Assembly: GCF_009684755.1 (NCBI RefSeq)
Contig: NZ_BLBC01000005.1
Span: 310,001 to 374,000 of the forward strand
DNA length: 64,000 bases
Direction of reading: 5' to 3'
DNA from: Capnocytophaga felis
Lineage (GTDB): Bacteria > Bacteroidota > Bacteroidia > Flavobacteriales > Flavobacteriaceae
This document shows positions 44,641-51,748 of this stretch, piece by piece. The notes beneath the pieces are model-generated. The model was not told where the DNA came from. It ran no database searches and worked only from the letters and a program-made list of their open reading frames with translations. Both the position numbers and the translations under genes were made by a program. How positions within the stretch are numbered: the first letter of the stretch is position 1; every line of letters begins with the position of its first letter.

Positions 44641-45486
44641 ATAAAAAAAAGCATAATTGCATTTTTTATCGGGTGTGTAAGTTTCTTTTCTGCATTTGCC
44701 CAAACAAAACAAGTAAGCCCTGAGCGATATACTGCTCATAACAAAGGTAAATTTTTCGTCTATTGGGGAGGAAACAGAGGATATTACAGCAAGTCAGACA
44801 TTCAGTTCAAAGGCAGTGATTACAACTTTACTCTCCGTGATGTTTCTGCTATTGACAGACCCAAAGGATGGCACATTGACTACATCAATCCTTTACGAAT
44901 GACCATTCCTCAAACAAATGCGAGAATAGGATATTTCATTAGTGATGACTATTCCGTTTCGGCAGGAGTTGACCATATGAAATACGTGATGAAACAAGAC
45001 CAAACCGTCAAAATAAATGGTTACATTAGCGGAAGCGGAACTCCTCACGACGGAACATACAACAATGAAGATAAAGTACTTACTGAAGACTTTCTAACTT
45101 TTGAACATACCGATGGATTAAATTATGTTACAATAGAATTTTCACGAGTTGACGATATTTCAAGATTATTTGGTATCAGAAATACGGACACATTTCAAGT
45201 TAATTTAACCGAAGGATTAGGCACCGGAGTTCTTTATCCGCGTTCAAATACAAAACTACTTAATAAGGAACGTTACGATGAATTTCATATTGCCGGCTAT
45301 GGTTTGAGTGCTAAAGCAGGGCTTCATTTGGTTTTCTTCAAGCATTTCTTGCTTGTTGGCGAACTTAAAGGCGGATACATCAATATGTATGATATTCGTA
45401 CGACCAACAATATTGCTGATAAAGCAAACCAAAAATTCTTCTTTTTTGAAACTATCTTAGGAATAGGCGGAATTTTTCGCTTCTAG
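44641..45486 (+). CDS. Secreted outer-membrane-type protein with apparent ATA start codon
   Basis: The frame from 44641 reads ATA-AAA-AAA-AGC and encodes a complete signal peptide (KKSIIAFFIGCVSFFSAFAQ) followed by a mature protein; total 281 residues. No ATG, GTG or TTG occurs in frame between the upstream stop (44572) and the signal peptide; the first ATG is at 44899, which would delete the signal peptide and about 66 mature residues. A consensus promoter ends at 44614, again pointing to 44641. Either ATA initiates or an ATG start has mutated. The mature part is rich in aromatic alternating strands (FFVYWGGNRGYYSKSDI) and ends in ...GGIFRF, suggesting an outer-membrane beta-barrel. Function unknown. 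Confidence 0.7.
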   Translation: MKKSIIAFFIGCVSFFSAFAQTKQVSPERYTAHNKGKFFVYWGGNRGYYSKSDIQFKGSDYNFTLRDVSAIDRPKGWHIDYINPLRMTIPQTNARIGYFISDDYSVSAGVDHMKYVMKQDQTVKINGYISGSGTPHDGTYNNEDKVLTEDFLTFEHTDGLNYVTIEFSRVDDISRLFGIRNTDTFQVNLTEGLGTGVLYPRSNTKLLNKERYDEFHIAGYGLSAKAGLHLVFFKHFLLVGELKGGYINMYDIRTTNNIADKANQKFFFFETILGIGGIFRF

Positions 45487-45496
45487 TTTTCTAAAT

Positions 45497-45532
45497 AAAA
45501 AAGCCTTTGAACTGATTTTCAAAGGCTTTTTT
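45497..45532. terminator. Bidirectional terminator
   Basis: AAAAAAGCCTTTGA / TCAAAGGCTTTTTT stem between the convergent 44641 gene and the aminopeptidase gene. Confidence 0.88.
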
Positions 45533-45551
45533 ATTTCTATTGTTTGAAATT

Positions 45552-47321
45552 TTAAATTGGTTTTACAATTTCCAAAAACCATTCTTTTACAGCACCTTCC
45601 AAATGTGGAGCTAATTTTTCCTGACAAGTTTTGTGATAATTATTCAACCATTGTTTTTCTTCTTCAGAAAGTAATTTCACATTGATTGAATTAGTCATAA
45701 ACGGACAAAGAGTTAAGGTTTCAAAATTATAGAATGTTCCAAATTCATTGCTTTCCACCTCACGCACAGCGATTAAATTTTCGTGACGTATGCCATATTT
45801 ATTCTCCAGATAAAAACCCGGTTCATCTGAGCAAACCATTCCCACCAGCAATTCTTGCGGATTCATATCTTTTCGGATGTTTTGAGGTCCTTCGTGTACA
45901 TTCATAAAACTACCTACGCCGTGCCCCGTACCGTGTCCGTAATCCTTTTTATTTTTCCATAAAGACATACGTGCAAAGGCGTCTAATTGCACGCCTTTAG
46001 TTCCTTTAGGAAACTGAACCATAGCAAGTTGAATCATTCCTTTCAACACCAATGTACAATCATCAATAAATTCTTGTGAAACCCTACCAAGCGGAATAGT
46101 ACGTGTGATGTCTGTCGTTCCTTCCAAATATTGCCCTCCTGAATCCACCAAAATACTTCCTTCTGCAAAAACTTCTTTACTTCCTTCTTTAGGTGCAGAA
46201 TAATGTACAATTGCTCCATTTCCTTGATAACCAACAATACTTCCGAAACTTTCTCCCACAAAATTCTTTCCTTCAGTACGAAAATCGCGTAACTTCTTGC
46301 CTATGCTGTATTCCGTCATTGGCTCCTTACCCACCTGATGTGTAAGCCAATACAAAAATTTTACCATTGCTACACCATCACGCACCATTACCGTTCTGAA
46401 GCCTTCTAACTCTGTTTCATTTTTAGTTGCTTTCATCAAATTTCCGGGAGCCGGAGCCTGCACCAAAGTATTTTCTCCTTGCAGAACATTGAAAATCTCT
46501 TGATTGGAATTAGGAGAAATTAATATTTTTTGATTTTTTATCTCTGCCAAATATTTGAAAAAATCATCATATTCTTTTATTGTTACATTTGCTGATTTTA
46601 AGTGGTTTTCTACTTCATTATTCACTTTTGTTTTATCCACAAACAAAACAGCCTCTTTTTCGGATAACACAACATATCCTAAGAAAACCGGATTATAAGC
46701 CACATCACTTCCCCTGAGATTTAAAGTCCACGCCACATCATCGAGAGCTGTAATTATATGCAAATCAGTATTCTTTTCTGCCATTTTCTTACGAATAGAC
46801 ATTAGCTTATCTGCTACTGATTGCCCCGCCCATTTGTCAGGATGTACAAAAATAGGATTAATCGCTTCTTTATTTCTGTTTGTCCAAATTTGCTTCAACA
46901 ATGGATTATTTACGAGTTTTATATTGCTGGTTTTCAAAGCCTTTTCTAACTTTTCCCAAGCCAAATGCGATGTTGCCAAAGCATTCAAAGCCACCGTAGC
47001 TCCTTTTGGAAGTTCTGCAATAAGCCATTCGGTATAGTCGGGCGTTCCTTCCACTCCCTCTTTGAATAAATTGATGCCTGAGCCTTTTAATTCAATAGGA
47101 GCTTGTACAAAGTAACGCGAATCTGTCCAAAGTCCGGCTTTATCCTTAGTTATGACCACAAAACCCGCTGAACCCGTAAAGCCTGAAATCCAAACTCGTT
47201 CTTGCCACTCTGCCGGCAAATATTCACTCAAATGCGGGTCAGCACTAAAAACTACAAATGCATCAATATTTTCAGCTTGCATTTGCTTTCTTAAAAGAGA
47301 TATTTTTTCTGGTGTATTCAT
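45552..47321 (-). CDS. Xaa-Pro aminopeptidase (M24B)
   Basis: 589 residues, the long three-domain form: two creatinase-like N-terminal domains (about 1-300) and a pita-bread catalytic domain (about 305-530) plus a C-terminal extension. Metal ligands are visible: the two Asp in ILVDSGGQYLEGTTDITRT, His in GHGTGHGVG, and Glu in SDEPGFYLENKYGIRHENL. Removes N-terminal residues preceding proline; cytoplasmic, no signal peptide. A TACCTTTG element (minus strand 47378-47371) lies 50 bases upstream. Confidence 0.93.
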   Translation of the reverse strand: MNTPEKISLLRKQMQAENIDAFVVFSADPHLSEYLPAEWQERVWISGFTGSAGFVVITKDKAGLWTDSRYFVQAPIELKGSGINLFKEGVEGTPDYTEWLIAELPKGATVALNALATSHLAWEKLEKALKTSNIKLVNNPLLKQIWTNRNKEAINPIFVHPDKWAGQSVADKLMSIRKKMAEKNTDLHIITALDDVAWTLNLRGSDVAYNPVFLGYVVLSEKEAVLFVDKTKVNNEVENHLKSANVTIKEYDDFFKYLAEIKNQKILISPNSNQEIFNVLQGENTLVQAPAPGNLMKATKNETELEGFRTVMVRDGVAMVKFLYWLTHQVGKEPMTEYSIGKKLRDFRTEGKNFVGESFGSIVGYQGNGAIVHYSAPKEGSKEVFAEGSILVDSGGQYLEGTTDITRTIPLGRVSQEFIDDCTLVLKGMIQLAMVQFPKGTKGVQLDAFARMSLWKNKKDYGHGTGHGVGSFMNVHEGPQNIRKDMNPQELLVGMVCSDEPGFYLENKYGIRHENLIAVREVESNEFGTFYNFETLTLCPFMTNSINVKLLSEEEKQWLNNYHKTCQEKLAPHLEGAVKEWFLEIVKPI

Positions 47322-47457
47322 TGTGTAAATTGTTGTAGTTTATTTTTTGAATATTAATAATTGGTTCTGACAAAGGTAATAAATTATTTTTCACTTTTCG
47401 AGCCGTTTTTGTTTTTTATTTCAATAAATACAAAATGCTCCGAATTGATAAAAAACC

Positions 47458-47492
47458 AAAAAAGGCTCTGCGATTGCTCGCAAAGCCTTTTT
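47458..47492. terminator. Terminator after rng
   Basis: AAAAGGCT-TGCGA / TCGCA-AGCCTTTT stem with one mismatch and a 4-base loop, T-runs on both strands; 9 bases past the rng stop. Confidence 0.82.
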
Positions 47493-47500
47493 ATAATCTT

Positions 47501-49042
47501 TTAAAGAGGAGTTCCTGCTTTTGTTTTAAAACGATATTCCAAATAAGAATATGCGTCACGTGGCATAATCTGAATCCATCGTTTGTATTTTAAGAACCAT
47601 TTAAAACGAATGGAATTCCAACCTTTAGTTAAATATGCCGCAATAAAAGGATGTGCATTAAGCACTATTCTTCCTTTGTAAGTTCCCTCTTTAATAATGC
47701 CTTCAAGTTCTGTATTAATTTTATCAATCAGAACAATAGGTGCTTCTACTTCACCTTCTTTACTTGGATTTTCTTCTTTAGTTTTGATGTTTAGTTCTTG
47801 GCGTACCCGCTGACGTGTAATCTGAATCAGCCCGAATTTACTCGGAGGCAACACCTTGTGTTTTGCTCTGTCTTCTCCCATTTCTTTACGGAGATGATCA
47901 AAAAGAATTCTTCGATTATCCGTATTTGACATATCGATGAAATCCACCACGATAATCCCTCCCATATCTCTCAACCTGAGTTGCCTTGCAATCTCTGTGG
48001 CGGCGATCAAATTTACAGCCAAAGCTGTGGACTCTTGGTCGTTAGCCTTATTTGAATGATTTCCACTGTTTACGTCAATAACGTGCAGAGCCTCTGTGTG
48101 TTCTATAACCAAATAGGCTCCTTTTGTCATTGAAACAGTGCGTCCGAAGGCTGTTTTTATTTGTCGCTCAATATGGAATTTTTCAAAAATTGGAACCGAC
48201 GAGCGGTAATGTTTAACGATATTTTCCTTACCTGGTGCAATATTCTGAACATATTTTACAACCTGTTCATACAATAGGTCATTATCTACGTGAATCCCGG
48301 TGAAAGTGTCATTGAACATATCACGGAGAATAGCTCCCGTTCGGTTAATTTCACTCATCACCTTCGACGGAAACACCGCCTTATGTATTTTCCTACACAT
48401 CAAAACCCAACGTTCGAATAAAACTTGCAAGTCTTTGTCTAGTTCTGCAACTTTCTTACCTTCTGCAACAGTGCGAACAATTACCCCAAATCCTTTGGGT
48501 TTTATGCTCTGCAGAAGTCGTCGAAGTCTCTCTTTCTCAGCTTTGCTTTCTATTTTTTGAGAGATGGAAATTCTGTCCGAAAAAGGAACCAAAACCAAAT
48601 ATCTTCCTGCGATGGATAGTTCCGAACTTATCCTCGGACCTTTGGTCGATATTGGTTCTTTCACAATTTGGACTAAAATAGGCTGATTTGCCTTCAAAAC
48701 ATCAACCACACTGCCATCTTTGTTGATGTCCGGTTCCAAGGGGAAATCTTTCAAAGAATAATCTTTTTGTTTCCCTGAAATTACCTGCTTCACAAATTTT
48801 AGCAATGAGGCAAGTTGAGGACCCAAATCGTGATAATGCAAAAAAGCATCTTTTTCGTGACCTACATCTACAAAAGCGGCATTAAGCCCCTGAATAGGTT
48901 TACGTATCTTGGCAAGCATAATATCACCTACTCCCAATCCGTTTGAACCTTCTTCTTTGTGAAGCTCTATCAGCCTTCCTTCTTTCAATAAAGCAAAATC
49001 TACATAAGAGGAACCAGAACGAATGATTAATTCTTTATTCAC
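47501..49042 (-). CDS. rng: Ribonuclease E/G family protein (RNase G)
   Basis: 513 residues with a GTG start at 49042. Endoribonuclease for rRNA processing and mRNA decay. N-terminal S1 domain (about 38-130, interrupted by an insertion rich in Lys), RNase H-like and 5'-sensor regions, and the catalytic Asp pair in IIVVDFIDMSN and RILFDHLRKEM (about 365-395). The LPPSKFGLIQITRQRVRQEL block is diagnostic of RNase E/G. The short basic-protein gene and HU lie just upstream on the same strand. Confidence 0.93.
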   Translation of the reverse strand: MNKELIIRSGSSYVDFALLKEGRLIELHKEEGSNGLGVGDIMLAKIRKPIQGLNAAFVDVGHEKDAFLHYHDLGPQLASLLKFVKQVISGKQKDYSLKDFPLEPDINKDGSVVDVLKANQPILVQIVKEPISTKGPRISSELSIAGRYLVLVPFSDRISISQKIESKAEKERLRRLLQSIKPKGFGVIVRTVAEGKKVAELDKDLQVLFERWVLMCRKIHKAVFPSKVMSEINRTGAILRDMFNDTFTGIHVDNDLLYEQVVKYVQNIAPGKENIVKHYRSSVPIFEKFHIERQIKTAFGRTVSMTKGAYLVIEHTEALHVIDVNSGNHSNKANDQESTALAVNLIAATEIARQLRLRDMGGIIVVDFIDMSNTDNRRILFDHLRKEMGEDRAKHKVLPPSKFGLIQITRQRVRQELNIKTKEENPSKEGEVEAPIVLIDKINTELEGIIKEGTYKGRIVLNAHPFIAAYLTKGWNSIRFKWFLKYKRWIQIMPRDAYSYLEYRFKTKAGTPL

Positions 49043-49136
49043 TCTTTTTTGGATTTTTGTTAAACACTATTTAACTGATTGTGAACACTTTTTATTCACA
49101 TCAGTTTTTTTTCAAAGAACATTTCTCAAAAAGAAG

Positions 49137-49164
49137 AAAAAAGTAGTTAAAAACTACTTTTTCT
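49137..49164 (-). terminator. Hairpin/terminator overlapping the end of the 30-residue gene
   Basis: AAAAAGTAGTT / AACTACTTTTT stem with a short loop; on the minus strand it ends in a T-run immediately after (and partly within) the stop codon of the small gene. Confidence 0.7.
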
Positions 49165-49246
49165 TCTTATGGCGATTAGCTCTCGCTCTTTTTTTACGTT
49201 TATGATTCGCTACTTTATGTCTTTTTCTTTTTTTTCCGCTTGGCAT
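49154..49246 (-). CDS. Very small, highly basic 30-residue protein
   Basis: ATG at 49246, TAG at 49156-49154; N-terminus MPSGKKRKRHKVANHKRKKR, C-terminus RARANRHKKKK (overlapping description). More than half of its residues are Lys, Arg or His. Between hup (18-base gap) and rng on the same strand with a terminator at its end. The composition is that of a ribosome-associated or nucleic-acid-binding protein. I recall near-identical short frames next to rng/hup in other Bacteroidetes, so it appears conserved and real. It may be a lineage-specific ribosomal protein; I cannot confirm which. Confidence 0.78.
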   Translation of the reverse strand: MPSGKKRKRHKVANHKRKKRARANRHKKKK

Positions 49247-49264
49247 AGCTTATATTTTTTTTAA

Positions 49265-49570
49265 TTATTTCTTTTTACTTGATTTTACTTTAACTTTTGT
49301 TTTTACTCCATCAACAAATACTTTTGCCGGTTTAAAAGCAGGAATGTTGTGTGCAGGAATTTTCAATGTTGTATTTTTAGAAATGTTTCTTCCTGTTTTC
49401 TCTGCTCTTGTTTTGATGATGAAGCTACCAAAACCTCTTAAATACACGTTGTTACCACTTTCCAAAGAAGCTTTTACTTCTTCCATAAAATTTTCTACTG
49501 TTGCTTGAACGTCATTTTTATCAAGACCTAACTTATCAGCGATCTTTGATACGATTTCTGCTTTTGTCAT
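49265..49570 (-). CDS. HU/IHF-family DNA-binding protein
   Basis: 101 residues. Histone-like dimeric DNA-bending protein. N-terminal helices MTKAEIVSKIADKLGL, then the beta-arm region with RGFGSFIIKTRAEKTGRN and IPAHNIPAFKPAK, and a Lys-rich tail (KVKVKSSKKK). A TATCTTTG element (minus strand 49625-49618) lies about 50 bases upstream. Likely start of an operon continuing to the 30-residue protein. HU versus IHF cannot be settled from sequence alone. Confidence 0.94.
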   Translation of the reverse strand: MTKAEIVSKIADKLGLDKNDVQATVENFMEEVKASLESGNNVYLRGFGSFIIKTRAEKTGRNISKNTTLKIPAHNIPAFKPAKVFVDGVKTKVKVKSSKKK

Positions 49571-49769
49571 TTTATATATTTTTTTTTATATTAATATTTT
49601 TAAATAAAATCGGAGTGCAAAGATACAAATTAATTATTTAAAAAACACAAGGTTAGCATTTTTTTTTCATTTAACCCCTCATTTTTAGCAGTTTTAAACA
49701 AAATTGCATCACAAAAAATTAATTATCAACAACTTAAAAACATCGTTTAAACATCAAAAATTGCTTCCC

Positions 49770-50996
49770 TTAATCGCCTTTTTTCTGAATTATCACATTC
49801 TCCACATCTTTCCAAAAGTTAGGATACGATTTTGAAACCACCTCAGAATCAGAAATTATGACATTCGTTTTAAGCATCAGCGGAGCAAAAGCCATCGCCA
49901 TACGATGATCATTGTAAGTTTCAACAGATACATTTTTATTAATTGTTCCTCCCGATTTTAAAAACAAATCCTTGTCAGAAACTTCTATATTCGCACCCAA
50001 TTTCCTCAATTCGGTTTTTAAAGCCTCCAATCGGTCAGTCTCTTTGATTTTCAGCGTATGAAGCCCCGTAAGTTCGCAACCTATCCCCAGTCCGAAGCAA
50101 GTTACAGCGATGGTTTGAGCTATATCGGGTGCATTTCTCAAATCATACTTAAAAACTACATTTTCAACCGATTGAATCTTTCGAATTACGATTTCATTAT
50201 CAGAAAAAATGGTTTCCACACCAAAAAAAGTATAAACTTCTGATAAAATACTGTCTCCCTGAAAACTATGTTCCTTATAACTGCTTAATTTTAAACAAGT
50301 TCCCACTGCTGACAAAGCCACAAAAGAATACCAATACGAAGCAGAACTCCAATCCGACTCCACAGTAATTTCCTTTTTATGAAGATTCTTTAACGGTCGT
50401 ACATATATTGTATTCCCCTCAAAATCAGAACTTACGCCAATTTCAGAAAGTAAAGCCAATGTCATTTTGATATAAGGGGCTGAAGTTACTTCTCCTATCA
50501 AATTAATTTTCAAACCTTTGTAAAGCGATGGTGCAATCAGTAACAAAGCCGAAATATATTGACTGCTTACATCAGCAGACATACACACCTCACTGACTTT
50601 CAATTCTTTTCCTTTTATATATAATGGTGGGCAGCCCTCATTTTCCAAATATGAAATTTCTGCTCCCAAATCTTGAAGAGCTTGTACCAAAATGTGAATC
50701 GGGCGTTGTTTCATTCGGGTTGAACCTGTCAAAATCACCTCTTTTCCCCTTTGGGAAGCGAAAAATGCGGTTAAAAAACGCATCGCAGTCCCTGCGTGAT
50801 GAATGTCAATTTTGCCAGCCTGCTTTAGAAGTGCTTTTTTCATTACTTCAGAATCATCTGAATCAGAAGCGTTTTTTATAACAATCTCAGGATAAATAGC
50901 TTGCAACAACAACAAACGATTCGTTTCGGATTTTGAACCCGAAATTTCAATTTTCTTTCCCGAAATTAATTCAGACTTTAGTAGTTTTTTATCCAT
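49770..50996 (-). CDS. aroA: 5-enolpyruvylshikimate-3-phosphate synthase
   Basis: 408 residues from the ATG at 50996; a TTG four codons upstream gives an unusual N-terminus and is rejected. Transfers enolpyruvyl from PEP to shikimate-3-phosphate in aromatic amino acid synthesis. Visible: substrate-binding ISGSKSETNRLLLLQ, PEP-site HAGTAMRFLTAFFA, the TDRLEALKTELRKLGA block and C-terminal YNDHRMAMAFAPL. Slightly shorter than the E. coli enzyme but all domains are present. No other aro gene adjoins it. Confidence 0.93.
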   Translation of the reverse strand: MDKKLLKSELISGKKIEISGSKSETNRLLLLQAIYPEIVIKNASDSDDSEVMKKALLKQAGKIDIHHAGTAMRFLTAFFASQRGKEVILTGSTRMKQRPIHILVQALQDLGAEISYLENEGCPPLYIKGKELKVSEVCMSADVSSQYISALLLIAPSLYKGLKINLIGEVTSAPYIKMTLALLSEIGVSSDFEGNTIYVRPLKNLHKKEITVESDWSSASYWYSFVALSAVGTCLKLSSYKEHSFQGDSILSEVYTFFGVETIFSDNEIVIRKIQSVENVVFKYDLRNAPDIAQTIAVTCFGLGIGCELTGLHTLKIKETDRLEALKTELRKLGANIEVSDKDLFLKSGGTINKNVSVETYNDHRMAMAFAPLMLKTNVIISDSEVVSKSYPNFWKDVENVIIQKKGD

Positions 50997-51091
50997 AATT
51001 TGCTTCAATTCATCACAAAAATAAAAAATACCTGAAAAACAACAAAATATATTATTATTCTTCAGGTAATTTATAAAATTTATATCCTAAA

Positions 51092-51631
51092 TTAAAATCG
51101 ATAACCAACAGCCAAAGCTCCCCTACCTATGAAAGGAGTATAATCGTTAGAAGCTGAACGTGGAATACGTCCCAACCCAGAACTCAACTCAAAACTAAAT
51201 CGATTTCTTATCCATTTTACCCCGAGGCTTAAACCGAAAGCTATATTTGTTTCTTTCTGTCTTCTTGAGCGGTATGCTCCCGGATAGTCATCTACAAAAT
51301 AATCCCTATTAAGAAACGTCGTAAAGACTTCGCCAAAGAAGCCCGACACGGGTTTCTTACCAAAATAATATCTTCCGAAGGCAGTTACATTATAGTTCAT
51401 TCCTGAGTCTAAATCGGAATCTTTGTATGTAAAAATTAAAGAAGAACCTCCTATTGAACAGTCATAATTCAAGGTACGTTCGTATGAAAACTCCACTCCT
51501 TCAAAAAGTAAGAAAAGAGCATTCAACTTAAGTTCATTCCTTTTAAATTCCGGGTTTAACTCTCCTGAAGTTTCCTGCGAGTACATCACTAAAGAAGAAA
51601 TTAGTAGTAGAAAAATAATACATTTTTTCAT
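51092..51631 (-). CDS. Small outer-membrane beta-barrel protein, unknown function
   Basis: 179 residues. Signal peptide 1-19 (CIIFLLLISSLVMYS). The mature part alternates hydrophobic and polar residues in strands (LKLNALFLLFEGVEFSYERT, GRYYFGKKP, FSFELSSGLGR) and ends with ...GYRF, the C-terminal aromatic usual for outer-membrane barrels. It resembles DUF3575-type/OmpW-sized proteins, but I cannot assign a family. Lies between aroA and a large outer-membrane protein gene on the same strand, 117 bases from the latter. Confidence 0.65.
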   Translation of the reverse strand: MKKCIIFLLLISSLVMYSQETSGELNPEFKRNELKLNALFLLFEGVEFSYERTLNYDCSIGGSSLIFTYKDSDLDSGMNYNVTAFGRYYFGKKPVSGFFGEVFTTFLNRDYFVDDYPGAYRSRRQKETNIAFGLSLGVKWIRNRFSFELSSGLGRIPRSASNDYTPFIGRGALAVGYRF

Positions 51632-51748
51632 AAATAAAATTTCTGTTAAAATTAGTAGTGCAAAAATATTAATTTAAAGCCAAAAACAAAATTCTTTACC
51701 TTCTATTAAATTATTTTTCCTCCTGAAAGCTACCTAAAAACTCGGATA

